A program made the position numbers and the translations under genes. A stretch of DNA of 64,000 nucleotides from Fomitopsis serialis. Its lineage: Eukaryota > Basidiomycota > Agaricomycetes > Polyporales > Fomitopsidaceae. A model generated the notes under the pieces. It worked only from the letters and a program-made list of their open reading frames with translations, was not told the origin of the DNA and made no database searches. The DNA lies in NCBI RefSeq assembly GCF_022376445.1, contig NW_025954974.1, positions 62,001 to 126,000 on the forward strand, in the 5' to 3' direction. Below, piece after piece: positions 11,464-23,137 of this stretch. The first letter of the stretch is position 1. Each line of letters begins with the position of its first letter.

Positions 11464-13089
11464 ATGGATAGAGCAGAGTCAATGTAAGTGCCACTGTCCA
11501 GACGCATGTACTTTGGTTTACACATGTGGATTATAGTACTACAGCTGCATCGACGTCCGAGGGCTCTTCTCACGGACCTGCGATCTCGCGGCTCCCTGTG
11601 GAGGTCTGCGAACGGATCATAGACTACCTAGCTGCGGGATGGGATACGGGTTACGTTGTTGCAAAGGGCGAGCCACATCTGACCGCTCTCACATCCTGCG
11701 CCCTCGTATGCCAAGACTGGTACTTCCTGACGTGGTACCACCTTCGTCGACGCGTCCATCTACGAGATCGGACGGACGTCCTCTCGCTCTCCAAGACACT
11801 CCGCGCAAAACCTCGCCTCCGTGAGGTCATTCAGCAGGTCGTCATATCGGGTGCTTCTCCCGGGGAGCGTCAACCGATCCGGCACCTGGGGACGTTTGCC
11901 GTTATGCTCGCGGGCAAGGCTCCGAGGTTGCGGGTGATCACCATTGAAGATGCTGAGTGGACCATCGGCTCAGTCCGAATGGAGGACATCGGCTTCCTAG
12001 GGGTGTTCAGCTACATCAGCACTCTAGACCTCTCCAATGTCACCTTGTCGAGCGTCGCCCAGCTGTCCCACCTCGTTTCAGCACTCCCGCGGCTTAGGAT
12101 ATTATTGTGCCTCAATGTTGACTGCTTGCAGAAACAGCACGTCTCCCCGGCCTCTCTTCCACTGAACTCTGCAAATCTGGAGGTTCTCGAAGTGCGATGG
12201 GTTGCACCAGCAGTCGAAGACCTCTTCGTGCAGATCAGCCGGGCTTCTCGAGTGCGCTATCTCGCTCTTGGGGTGGACGGCGAGTTGGATCCATCCTCGG
12301 CAGCCAGCAGAAGCCAGACTTTGCTGGATGCGAGTTCCACATCTGCAGCAACGGTTGTGCTCTATATTAATCACCGTTCTCCTATTCGTGATGATGCAAT
12401 TGATGCCACAGTCGGCAGGTGTTCCTAGTTATCTCTCGACCTACTTCGCTGATTGTTTCATGCCTACAGAGCGACATTGCAACCTTTCACACCACGACCA
12501 CCTGTGGAGGTTGGAGATCTCCCTGTACCACCCCTTTGCAGCATGGCCCTGGATCCCGCACATTCTGTCTCGCATCGTCTCGAAACACTTCCAAGCTATG
12601 GCTGTTACGTTACGGCTTCGGACAGACCACAACGCCGAAGACCTGGACGGACTGCTGACGACAGTGGAGCAGGATGATGTCCTGGCGCGATTGGACAGTA
12701 TACTGCAGGAGAAGCGCTTCTCCAATACTGTTGCGTCGCGTGGCTTCTGTATAGGCCTTGGCGATTATGGAGCCTATTGGGCGTCTGGCAATACTGGGAT
12801 GGGTTCAGCACTACGAGAGCGGTACGATCGGTTGGACGAGCTCGTCAGGCGGAAGATGCCACACTCGCATGGACGAGGTATTTTGAGGTACGTAGTAATG
12901 TGGAGTTGGTCAAATTGCGACGGAAAGCTGAGTGTCACTTGAAGCACTGTGCCTAACTTCCAAGAATTCTACAGCTGGAGGGATGACATGGAAGAGATAC
13001 ATCGTCGCCGTATGCAAGTTGAACAGAAGAAACCCGCCGGAGAGGATGCGCACCCCCGGCCCAAGGGTCTTCGACGCAACACGTATTGA
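11464..13089 (+). CDS. F-box protein with LRR-like repeats, copy A
   Basis: This is a probable SCF ubiquitin-ligase substrate receptor. A 20-nt first exon (11,464-11,483, MDRAES) is followed by GTAAGT, and exon 2 runs 11,537-12,387. It starts with an F-box (residues ~20-80) reading ISRLPVEVCERIIDYLAAGW, then SCALVCQDWY. LRR-like segments follow, such as LVSALPRLRILLCLNVDCLQ. Exon 3 is 12,470-12,887 and exon 4 is 12,975-13,089, giving about 467 residues without a frame break. The splice from exon 2 to exon 3 (12,388-12,469) is the one choice that keeps all three copies in frame. F-box binding to Skp1 is known for the family; the substrate is unknown. The gene faces ISA1 copy A tail to tail. 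Confidence 0.8.
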
Positions 13090-13846
13090 CATCCCTGCAA
13101 CCCTGCATCCTGGTTCGTATCGTCGCATGGAGTTCGTGAGTATAGGACCATCATCGTGAGGCCTTTCTGCTAATTTGTTGCGCGGTCCCAACGTACAGAA
13201 TGGCCCCGCGGCCGCAACGTGGGTCGATATGTCGCTAGGGTCGGAGAAAGAATTCGCGCCCATTCACTTATGCTTGTATCGCATATGATCATTTCTCGGG
13301 TATTGAAGAATTGGACGGACGGCGGTACGGTTGTGTCCTCGAGACAGACATTCGATTGTTCTAGATTTCAAATTTTCGTCAATTCTACGGTCGTACTTGT
13401 TTAACTACGCTTAGGCTTGAGCGCGTGAGCCACAGGGAGAGCACAACACGGGGAGCACAACCGAGTTCACCGAAGTCTTCCACCGCCAGATGACGTCGGT
13501 GAACGTTGAGGGTCGAGCGGGACTATCGTCATACGACCTCCTGGTGCCTCGACGCGCAACATGGAGGTCTTGCGAGCACACAACAGTAAGCACAGGTACT
13601 GCATAACGGAACATCGTCGTGGCAGACTCGCTACTTGCGTGCAAACCTACAGTGTCATTGTGCTTTATGAGATGGTGAAGCGTACGGCCCGAGTTCCGTC
13701 TAGTGTATTACCGGGTAGCGATGTATAGTATGGATACAGATGTGGTGAAGCAGGAGGATTAGCTCGTACGCACAGGCATCACCCGGGGTGATATAGAGAA
13801 CGCGGTAGCCTCTAAGCGTATACCTCAGGCTCAGCACGCGGGGCTC
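13090..13846. repeat. Intergenic between F-box A and ISA1 A, shared with C and B
   Basis: It contains a segment conserved in all copies (13,196-13,290 matching 22,722-22,815 and 28,318-28,410) just after a possible GTGAGT...CAG intron. It may be a 3' untranslated exon of the F-box gene. The part around 13,690-13,800 also matches 28,800-28,890. Confidence 0.4.
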
Positions 13847-14641
13847 ACGAGCCGACGCTGAACGACTCTCCGCACCTTGTTGTTCGGGTTCTTAAACACG
13901 AACTTCGCGCTGCGCATACCGAGCTAGGTGAGCACGATCGGAGGCGGGAACACGGTAAGATAACACACCTGAGCGCGTTCACGTACCAGTCCATCTCGCT
14001 GCCGATGATGGAGAAGAACGCCTTGCTGTCGATGAGGACCTTCACGCCGTCCTGCTCGACCACCTCGTCGGACTTGCCCGGCTCATCGACGTATTCGTGG
14101 TGGTACGAGAGCCCTGCGCAGCCCTTGTTCCGCACGTCTATCCGTATGAGCTGGGGCGTGGGCCCCTTGAGCAGTGCGCGGAGTCCCTGCAAAGCGCTGG
14201 GTGCCTGCACCGCACCCCGTCTCTCAGCGTGCAGATTCTGAGTAGAGCGGTCCTGAGATACGCACGACCGTGATGGCAGCTTTGGTCGGCTTGACCAAGG
14301 GCTTGCGCCGTTCGGCCTTCGGAGCGGGCCGCGGGCGCGCTGCTACTTGCGGCGACGCCGCGTCGGGGGAGAGCGGGGTTGTCGACGACTGTTCCGCCTT
14401 GTCCCTCTAGAAGGGAATGACATCAGGGGGTGTCTGTCCCAGCGGCTTGGACGGATGTTGCGGTCGGTGGATGTTGCGGTCGGTGGATGTTGTAGTCGGC
14501 GGGTCGTCGCGAGCGGGTGGAGATCATGGCATGGCGGCGGGTGGGGAGGAAGATCATGGCGCGGCTGGACGAGGACGCGACGAAGGAGGACGCGAGGGAG
14601 AGTGTTTGCGTGCGGCGGAGGCGGGCAACTGCGGACGCCAT
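13847..14641 (-). pseudogene. ISA1-like Fe-S assembly gene, copy A (tail destroyed)
   Basis: A-type carriers bind Fe-S clusters through one Cys in the core and two in a C-terminal CGC motif and pass them to mitochondrial enzymes. Exons lie at about 14,641-14,266, 14,204-13,979 and 13,909-13,847. The presequence starts MASAVARLRRTQTLSLASSF and looks mitochondrial. The core keeps NKGCAGLSYHHEYVDEP. In the last exon, 11 bp are missing relative to copy C between NPN and the GESF tail, so both CGC cysteines are lost and the frame shifts. Exon 1 is also shifted after the presequence. Copy A should not make a working carrier. Confidence 0.8.
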
Positions 14642-14714
14642 GGCTGCGGGGTTCGGGAGAGAGGTCGTCGAGGGAGAAGACGGCGAGCATGGGGACGGGG
14701 ACGGAAGAGTGGTG

Positions 14715-15330
14715 TCAGAGGATCGCGTTTGTGCGGTACCTACTGCAAACGAGGCGGCCGATGTTGCCTGAAGTACGGGAACCGAGCGCGACGTCGAGAG
14801 GTGGCCTAGCCAAGTGCACGAACGGCTTCGGAATGCTGAGGTGCGCGTATGCGTTGAGCGGATGGGCGAGGTAGGCCTTCGACGGCGTGATAGTGGACAC
14901 ATACGGGGTGCTCATGCTTGACGACGGGATAGCGCGAACGGTGTGAGCCGCATGCGATGGAGGACGGACAGAGGGGACGAGATTTACTGACAACGACCGC
15001 AAGAAAGACGACGGTGGTAGAGAGCGGATGTTGATGAGGAGAGCAGACTCACAGTCGCCAGGCTTGAGGGTTGGTGGCGACGTGGGCTCACAGTTACAGT
15101 AATTTGGGCTTGAGGGCGGAGACTCCCCGCCACCGAGTCTGAGCGTAGGTTGTCGCCCGTCTCGTCGTGAGGGATGATGTCCTGGGTGGTATGCACTCGC
15201 GTGTCCCTGCTGTTGGAGAGAATGCGTGCGTGGCGACGACAACGGCAACAAAGCACACGCGCTCGTCCCGATGTAGGGAGGTCAAGTAGTCGAGATGGAC
15301 GTAGGGCTCGGTGAAGGACGACGGTGGTCT
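14715..15330 (-). pseudogene. Fragment of the PHD-SET gene, copy A
   Basis: The minus strand reads TPYVSTITPSKAYLAHPLNA, then a KPFVHLARPPLDVALGSRTS block ending at TNAIL. This corresponds to the pre-SET and early SET region of the parent gene at about 33,130-33,560. It is cut directly after NAIL and joined to the upstream side of ISA1 at the same base context as in copy B, so A and B descend from one rearrangement. There is no PHD finger and no SET C-terminus. Confidence 0.8.
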
Positions 15331-18030
15331 GTAACGAGTAGTTAGACCGCCGAGACTGGAGGAACACTTACCGATATCGAAACGCGACTCGTTCTGCTCG
15401 AATTGCTACTCGACTAGTGTTGCACACGCGACTGTCTCGTCGCGCAAATGTGCCGGAGTCGGAACTGCGAGATGAGAGAACTGGGGAAGGATTCGGCAGG
15501 GATCGGGGCGACGCAGCCCAGTACTGATACATACAAAGAGACACGAGCCATGAAAGCGAGAGGCAGAGACAAATAGACGAAGCTGGAGAGCGAGAGAGAC
15601 GTCGGCGAGTGGGAGATGGTTCGAAAGAAGTGCGATGCGTTGACAGATCGGGAAGGGATGATACCGAATAAGGAAAGTATCGTACTGCAGCTATAAGAAC
15701 ACCCTTCTGGGTGGCGGACGTCAGTTGATTCCCCTTCCAGCGCTGGACAACGAACCGTTGTTTCTGTACGAGGTTTGCGGCACGCACGCGGTGCTGCTTG
15801 CTATTCGCAACCTGGGCCCCCGGTAGGTGCGGTGGCACTCGTCGTTCTGGCTTTCGTCTCGTCCTACTTGCGGGTCTGCGTCGCAGCCGTCTGGTTCGTC
15901 GCAAGCGCGATGATAGAGTCGGTAGTATCGTAGTGGAGTTATATCGTAAGATTCTGTTAATAAACGCGCCCAGTGAGGTTGGGAGACGAGCGAAAAGAAA
16001 GAGAGAGAAATCGTAATTGCGATGACGCCCGTAGGCGCCGAGTCCGACTCGTCTGGCGGTTGTCCCCTCCACGTGCACACTTCCCGACGCTGCACTGGCT
16101 GTGCACTGTCCGCTGCCCGTCGCGCCCGTCCTTCACGTACCAGCGTCGCGCGCGTTGGTGTCCATAGAGTAGTGATCGGGGCTGTAACATGACATCCCGC
16201 CTCGGCGATTCACCACTAACCCTAGTCTCGGGGTCCCCTTGCGCCGCGCGCCACGTTGTCACACCGAGTATGTACACTGGCACGACCACGACATCGCATC
16301 GGCGGACAGCAATGGACTCGCCCGGACACCATGGTTGTCGACGTCCTCACGAACACCATCAGGCCCTCGCCGCTGCAAGCCACCATGTACCGTTGGTCAG
16401 CAAGATTCCAGCGCTGCTAGAATCCTCGGGCCACTCTCGCAGACTCTCACCAAGACATCGACACGCCGACTCGAGCAGCTGATCAGTGAGTCGCTCCGTG
16501 TAGACACACCGAACACTGTTATGCAGGTGTCGCTAAGGCCTACCACAGCTTAGCTGCTTCCGCAGCGGGCAGGCGGGGCTTGAGCAGGGCGTGGAAGCCC
16601 CGAGAACACCGCATACAGCTTGTCCCCGTTGCGCTGCCCCTATCACTCGCGCATCCAACGGCTTCTATCCACCTCAGCCAGCTCACAACGTCCCGCCCAC
16701 AGCCGTCCACGAGCAGCCGGGAGACTTCCAAGCTACACGTCATAGACGAGCTCGAACAACTCCTGCTGCAAACGCGGAAGAACTCCCCGGACAGGTACCC
16801 AGCCCGCAGCACGTTCACAAAGGCCCCTTCCTCGACGCGTGTTTGCCAACCCAGGGACACTCGCCGTCTACGATTGAGCCACCGCCGCTTAGCCAGGGCG
16901 CTGGATAGCGCACCTGCCCCGACAACCAGCGGGCCCCATCACAAGGAGTCACCGTGCGCGTGGGGGAGGTGTGTGCCAGACATGCGGGTTTCTACTCGAA
17001 CCCAGCTAACCCAATCATGCGCAGGCCGCCGATGTCGAACGATCTCCATACGCACTCAACCTCGGTACGCGCGATGGAACGCGCTGGGCTCCCGGCGCAC
17101 GGAGCAACTCTTCTGCGGTCACCGCTGCCGAACTACCCATCGCCCATGTGCGGGGGCGCGCGGCGCACGGTGGCCAATCTCGCTCGAAATATTGAGCCGT
17201 GCGCATCAACGCGAACACTCGGAAAGCTCGCGCACGCTCGTCTTCGAGGGCGGCGTCTTCAATTATGGACAAACTCGCATGCCGCACATCTCCCCAACTG
17301 CACGTCGATCTCGCTCGCGCCCAGCGCCCTCCCCTACTTCTCCACGCCGCAACCGCAGAGAAGTTAGCGGCCCTTCCAGACGGAAGTGCGAGCCGGACAC
17401 CATTCCCAAGCAGGCGCGCAAGGATGCTTCACCTCTGACTGGTATTGTGCGCGACGCCGCACTGCTGTCGCACAAATAAATTTCCTTTCGAGCGTCCCCG
17501 CTACTCGCACCACGATCAAGCGCTGTTTTCTCGAAATCGTGCCTGGCCAAGCCCTGACGCGCAATCCCTCTTCTCCCCCCCAACCCTCGCAGATTGCACG
17601 GAGCGCTAATGCAGATGCAAATCCGGCCGCTCGTGCGCTTCCGATCGTCCAGGTGCACGCTCTTCTCAGGTCTGCCCGACGCCCACCTCGTGTCCACTCG
17701 GACTCTGCGCGCGCGACAACGAGCTCTGAAGGGGAACAAGAACAGGTGCGCTGTCTTGCTTTCGGATGGTTTGCGCGTGCTCTTGAGGCTTTGGGCGGGC
17801 CGCGAGGGGAAGTGCGCCGAGCTGTGGGTTGGGGCCCGGCTCTTTTGGGCGCGGTGCACTGGTACGTGCATCAGCCACTCGGCGAGCCAAGACTCAGTTG
17901 TTGGGTCTTTGTGCCGTGCTAGCGGGTAGACTGGCGGGCGATGGGTTCGCGCCGCGGCGTTGTGGGGCGTGTCTCACGATGTTTGGTTGCGCTGGTGTGG
18001 CGCTACGGACGTGCGTGCTTACCTCAGTCC
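15331..18030. other. No firm gene; possible 5' region of the phosphatase
   Basis: The longest plus-strand frame (16,580-17,479, 299 codons) has a plausible helical stretch HVIDELEQLLLQTRKNS but is otherwise Arg/Ser/Pro-rich and matches no family that I know. A 236-codon minus-strand frame (15,368-16,078) looks like a composition artefact. The 5' exons of the phosphatase whose catalytic part starts near 18,040 should lie here if they survive, but I cannot place them. Confidence 0.35.
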
Positions 18031-18039
18031 ACGACAGGT

Positions 18040-19803
18040 ATTGAAATATCTGGTCGTTGGAGCACGCGCATGTGCGGCTGCGCAAGGCGCGTCTGGACGA
18101 CGACGACTAAATGAACGCGAGCTACGTGCAGCCGCTCGGCACCACGAAGCGGTATCGCGACGCAGGGCCCGTTGGCCGTAACGTATGTGGACTTTTTGGA
18201 TGTGAGTGTTCGGTGTTTTTGTGTCTGTTAGGCCGGGGTGCTTAAAGATTTGTTTCTGCAGGCTTTGCTGGGAGCAGAACGTCCATGTGATTGGTATGCT
18301 CACTCGCGAGGTCGAGGGCAACACCGTCAAGTGCGGCAAGTACTGGGCGGAAGGCGAGTACGGCCCGCTCCGCCTCAAGCTGATCGCCACCGACGATACT
18401 CCCGAGCGCGAACGCCGTCCCCGCGAGAAGGAGATGAATGGCGGGTTCTTCTCGGCCCACGTCCCCCCCGCGCAGAAGCCCACGCGCAAGCCGAGGCGAG
18501 AGAAGCACGGCAGCGACTCGGACGGCGAGCGCGAGATCGTGCACAGGGTGTTCAAGCTTACGCATACCGGATACCCGCAGGCGAAGCCGCGTGTCGTCAC
18601 CCAGCTGCAGTACCTCGACTGGCCGGACTTCAACGTCCCTGAGGACCCCCGCGGGCTCCTGGGTCTCGTTCGCGAAGTGGAGGATGCCGTTGCACGCTCG
18701 CATCAAAGTGGCGATAAGCCTTGGGGCGAGGGCCCGATGCACCCGGGGCCCTGGCCTTCGCATGTATCGGTTCCGTTGTCTTCGCCTCCGAGTGAGCACG
18801 CACAACCGGCTGTGCCCAGCACGATCGTGGAGGATGTGCCTATGGATGGCAACTACGTCGATCCCACGACGGGAGTTGCGCGCCATGCGATCGGCAACCC
18901 GCCGGTGTTGCTGCACTGCTCTGCGGGTGTCGGGCGCACGGGCGGGTACATCGCGGTGGACTCGGTCCTGGATGGGATCCGGAGAGAGATGCGCAAGCGG
19001 TGGGAGGACGTGCAGGTGCCCGTGCCCGCGTCGCCGGATCGGATGGACGTCGATCCGAGCCCGAGCCCGCCGTCGTCCGGGGAGCGCGCGCGGAGTCCGC
19101 CGCGTGCGCCGTCGAGGTCGCCTACGGTGCCGGAGCTCACGGTGCCTGTGACTGTTGGAGCGGAGGAGGTGCACGCGTCGCTGGCTTCACTGAGGCTATG
19201 GATGTGGACGGCGAGCGGAAGCAGGATGGGCCAGCTGGAAAGGGGAGGAGTGCTCCGCGCAAGGAGGTCCTTCGTACGGTGGTCCCCGCGTCGCCGGAGC
19301 TCGTGGACGAGGTGCGGCGCGCTGCGATGCACAGGTGGCCGTCGAGCTCGACGAGCACGAGTGGGGACGCGCCGCCGATAGCCGGTAAGGACTGGCAATC
19401 CAGCAGCTCGGATTCCTCGCCGATCCCCTCGAGACCCACGACGCGCTCAACGGACCTGTCAGGAGAATCGACGGCGCGGTCGACGTCGTACCTGTCGGCG
19501 CAGTCGACGAGCCCGCCGTCGAGCCACACGGGGAGCTCCGGCAGCTTGTCGGCGGCCGTGGCGAAGCAGACGGCGCATATGACGTTGTCGCAGAAGGAGA
19601 AGACCAGCGTTTCGCCGAGCCCGAGCTCTGGGGAAGTCGAAGTCGATGGGAAGCTGCGGTCCCCGGATCATGCGCGTCATTCCCATTCCCAGCGCCAGTC
19701 GGACGTGGAGGCGCATGTTAGTCGTCTTGACACTTGGAGGTCGGCGGTGCGCCCTGCGGACTCACCTCCCCACGCCGAATCTCGCTCGTCGAAGAGTCCG
19801 GAC
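18040..19803 (+). pseudogene. Protein tyrosine phosphatase, 5' and catalytic part
   Basis: The order of motifs is that of classical PTPs: an EHAHVRLRKARLDDDD segment near 18,060-18,110, NASYVQPLGTTKRY, then after an intron (~18,202-18,260) WEQNVHVIGMLTREVEG. The WPD loop is in QYLDWPDFNVPEDPRG near 18,620, and the catalytic P-loop is LLHCSAGVGRTGGYIAVD near 18,910-18,960. A family-typical disordered insert separates the WPD and P-loops. The enzyme would dephosphorylate phosphotyrosine, in fungi often on MAP kinases. A TAA replaces the expected Tyr codon in DDDDYMNAS, and small frame shifts occur near 18,165 and 19,190. Sequence stops at 19,803 inside the linker; the missing last ~200 residues are at 9,221-9,844. 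I call the locus broken. Confidence 0.8.
19661..19803 (+). repeat. Direct repeat shared by the two phosphatase halves
   Basis: This 143-bp segment matches 9,084-9,220, apart from a 6-bp indel and a few substitutions. It is the 3' limit of the 5' half here and the 5' limit of the 3' half there, and both encode the linker ending SSKSPD. Confidence 0.85.
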
Positions 19804-20982
19804 GTCTTGCGAACGCCGGAAGCTCAACGATGTCGCTAATCGCGTGCATGAGATTTGCCTCATCGTAAGAAAGCCAAGAGGTTGCGCGGATATGACAACA
19901 AAAAACCGTGCCATACCTCTCAGCATACGCCCACCTACGGCCGTACTTCCGCTCACCACCTTTCGTGCATTCGCCGGGTACATGGTCGAGAGGCTGAGCG
20001 CGGTCGCCTTGCATCGACCTATGATCAGAGCCAGCCCCCATAGGTATGTCACTTTTCCGTGGCTTACCTAACATGAGTACTGACAGACGTATGCAGACAT
20101 ACAGCCCCACCTCATTGATCTGGTATGCGAGACAAATCACGGTCAGTTGATGTACTGCTTGAGCGCACTACGGTCTACTGGTTTGTCCTCCCGTGCCGTG
20201 TAGTGGTGTATGACGTTGCTGAGGTCGGATTCATGCATGCTATGTGGCCATCGCTCGCACGCGCTACTAAGCATTCTTTGAACAAGGGTTGGACAGAATG
20301 CGTCGCGCGCGCTCACCAGAATGAGGTGCATCTTATTCAAGGAGGGCAGTCCTCTGGTACTGTACTATGCGTTTCTCGTGCATCGCCGCTGAACGTTAGT
20401 GACGTGTGTATCGTTTTGCAAAGGCTTCAGGCCATAGAGAGCTATCCTCGCATCGGATGCGAACAGCTCCGATCTCGCGGCGTTCACCGGAAGCAAAGAA
20501 CCGCTTGCGGCATCGTGTGTCTGTGTTCGTAGCTTCTATATGTGCCGGAGCACGCGCGCTATGTTGTATCGATGCATATATATACCGCTTATCGTTACCT
20601 TCGCTGTCCCTACGCTCTCCGCTTCTGCCAGCTTCAAGCGTGAGTTCTTGCCGCGCAGGCCATTGGAAGTGTCGACAAGGTACAGCCCTGCTTCACCAAC
20701 GATATCCTTGCTGACATCGTGGTTTGCGTTTAGTGTCGCGACCACCAACTCGCGCGAGCACCGCGAACCGACGACCAAGACAGCGCATCTTGAGCCAGTG
20801 TAAATACCGGATACCAGGTAGATCGCGCTATTCTTTGTCTTGAAGAGCCGCAGTCTGATATGATGAGACTATTAGTTTCCATCGTCGAGGGTCTGCGTGG
20901 TTGTCGCCGCGCACGCGCGGGAGATTTTTATCTGTGCGACAGCGCGGTCACGTCGCCATAGCGCACACCCCACGTCAACGGA
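19804..20982 (+). promoter_or_regulatory. Upstream region of F-box gene B
   Basis: This is aligned duplicated sequence with no recognisable gene. The last ~650 bp match the regions directly upstream of F-box genes A and C and probably hold the promoter. Confidence 0.35.
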
Positions 20983-22614
20983 ATGGCCAGAATCGAGGTG
21001 ATGTAAGTGTCACTGTCCAGCCGCAGGTACCATGGTTCACACATGTGCATTACAGTACAGCCGCATCGACGTCCGAGGGCACCTCTCACGGATCATCGAT
21101 CCCGCGACTTCCTGTGGATGTCTGTGAACGGATCATCGACTACATCGCTGCGGGATGGAATATGGATTATCTTATTGCAAAGGGCGAGCCACATCTGACC
21201 GCTCTCACATCCTGCGCGCTCGTATGCCAAGACTGGTACTACCTGACGTGGTACCATCTTCGTCAACACATCCATCTACGAGACCGGAAGGACGTCCTCT
21301 CGCTCTCGAAGACACTCCGCGCAAAGCCTCGCCTCCGTGAGGTCATTCAGCAGGTCGTCATATCGGGTGCTTCTCCCGAGAAACGTCAACCGCTCCGACA
21401 CCTGGGGACGTTTGTTGCTATGCTCGCGGGCAAGGTTCCGAGATTGTCGAGGATCACCATTGAAGATGCTGAGTGGACCACCGGCTCGGTCCGAATGGAA
21501 GACATCGGCTTGCTAGGGGTATTCAGCAACATCGACGCTCTAGACCTCTCCCATGTCACCTTGTCGAGCGTCGCCCAGCTGTCCCACCTCGTTTCAGCAC
21601 TCCCGCGGCTTAGATATGTATGGTGCTTCGGTGTTGATTGCTTGCAGAAACAGCACGTCTCCCCGGCCTCTCTCCCCCTGAACTGTGCAAATCTGGAGCA
21701 TCTCGACGTGCGATGGGTTGCACCAGTAGTCGAAGACGTCTTTGTGCACATCAGCCGGGCTTCTCGAGTGCGCATTCTCGAACTTGGGGTGCCCAACGAG
21801 GTGAATGCATCCTCGGCAGCCAGCAGAAGCCAGACTATGCTGGATGCGAGTTCCACGTCTGCAGAATTAGTTCAGCTCCATATTGCCCTCAGTTCTCCTG
21901 TTCGTGATGATGCAATTGATGCCACAGTCGGCAGGTTTTCCTACTTATCTCTTGAGCCACTTCGCTGATTGTTTCATGCCTATAGAGCGACATTACAACC
22001 TTTCACACCATGACCACCTGTGGAAGTTGGAGATCACCCTGTACCACGCCTTCAAGTTCGCAGCATGGACCTGGATCCCGTACATCCTGTCTCGCATCGT
22101 CTCGAAACACTTCCAAGCTATGGCTGTTATTACGGTTCTTCGGATGGACCACATGGCCGAAGACCTGGATGGACTACTGACGACAATGGAGCAGGATGAT
22201 ACCCTGGCGCGATTGGACAGTATACTGCAGGAGAAGCGCTTCTCTGATACTGTTGCGTCGCGCGGCGTCTGTATAGGCTTTGTGGATCGAAGGATCTTGT
22301 GGTCTGGCAATGAGCTTATTGGGTTGGGTGCAGGATTACAAGAACAGTACAATCGGTTGGGCGAGCTCGTCAGGCGGAAGATGCCACACTCGCATAGACG
22401 AGGTATATTGAGGTACGTAGCCTTACTATGGAGTTGGTCAAATCACGCAGGAAAGCTGAGTGTCTCTTGGAGTACTGTGCATAGTTACCCAGACTTCGGC
22501 AGCTGGAGGGGGGACATGGATAAAATACATTATCAGAGTAAGCAAGCTGAACAGACGAACACCGCCGGAGAGGAGGTGCAACCCCAGGCCGAGGGTCCTC
22601 AAGGCATGGACTGA
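20983..22614 (+). CDS. F-box protein with LRR-like repeats, copy B
   Basis: Exons are 20,983-21,002, 21,056-21,903, 21,986-22,412 and 22,503-22,614. They add up to an uninterrupted 468-residue protein, the cleanest of the three copies. The F-box reads IPRLPVDVCERIIDYIAAGW. The 20-nt first exon encodes MARIEV followed by a split codon. Splice signals are GTAAGT/ACAG, GTGATG/ATAG and GTACGT/GCAG. LRR-like repeats such as LVSALPRLRYVWCFGVDCLQ occupy the middle and a more helical region the C-terminal third. Its likely role is substrate recognition in an SCF ubiquitin ligase. The C-terminal tail (GEEVQPQAEGPQGMD) differs strongly from copies A and C. Confidence 0.85.
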
Positions 22615-23137
22615 CATCCTTGCAACCCTGCATCCTGGCTCGTATTGTCCCAACGAGTTCGTGAGTATAGGACAATTATCATTAGGCCGCTCTGCTCATT
22701 TGTTGTACGGTCTTAACGTATAGAATGGCCCCGCGACCGCAACGCAGCTCAATATGTTGCTATTGTCGGAGAAAGAATTCGCGCCCACTAATGCTTGTAT
22801 CATACATGATCATTTCTTGCGAATTCAAGAACTAGACAGCCAGTGTTGTGTGCTCAAGACAGACATTCGATTGTTCTACGTATCAAGTTTTCGTCGATAA
22901 TGGGACCGTACTGAACTAAGCTTGAGCGCGTGAGTTATAGGGAGATGAGTACACAGTCAGCGCAAATGAGTTCACCGAAGATGACGTCGACGAACGTCGA
23001 GGGTCGAGCGAGAATGTTGGCATGACCTCCGGGTGCCGAGACGTGAGACGTGGAGGCACCGTAAGCACACAGCAGTACAGCAAAACGTACGGTGCGCGCA
23101 GGCATCATCCGTACACCTCAGGCTCAGCGCGGGCAGC
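22615..23137. other. Intergenic between F-box B and ISA1 B
   Basis: It carries the same conserved downstream segment (22,722-22,815) as copies A and C after a GTGAGT...ATAG pair. I see nothing else. Confidence 0.4.

Larger units (their letters stand above)
2846..15330. repeat. Segmental duplication unit, copy A (with insertions)
   Basis: This is the first of three related blocks. Its left edge (2,846-2,870) matches copy C at about 24,199. It is then interrupted by the 4.6-kb TIR element, resumes near 7,570 (matching 24,229 onward), and is interrupted again at about 9,084-10,700 by the 3' end of a tyrosine phosphatase gene. It continues with an F-box gene, an ISA1-like gene and a SET-gene fragment. 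Matches to copies B and C are diverged but unmistakable, for example 7,650-7,700 with 24,313-24,368 and 10,985-11,100 with 26,105-26,220. Confidence 0.75.

Noticed and set aside
12419..12469. 51-nt intron at the AGGTGTTCC site of F-box A
   Set aside because: It has good-looking ends but leaves exon 3 out of frame in all three copies. The donor at 12,388 and its equivalents restores the frame in each.
15368..16078. 236-codon minus-strand frame
   Set aside because: It is Arg/Ser-rich with alternative frames equally open on the other strand and no family signal.
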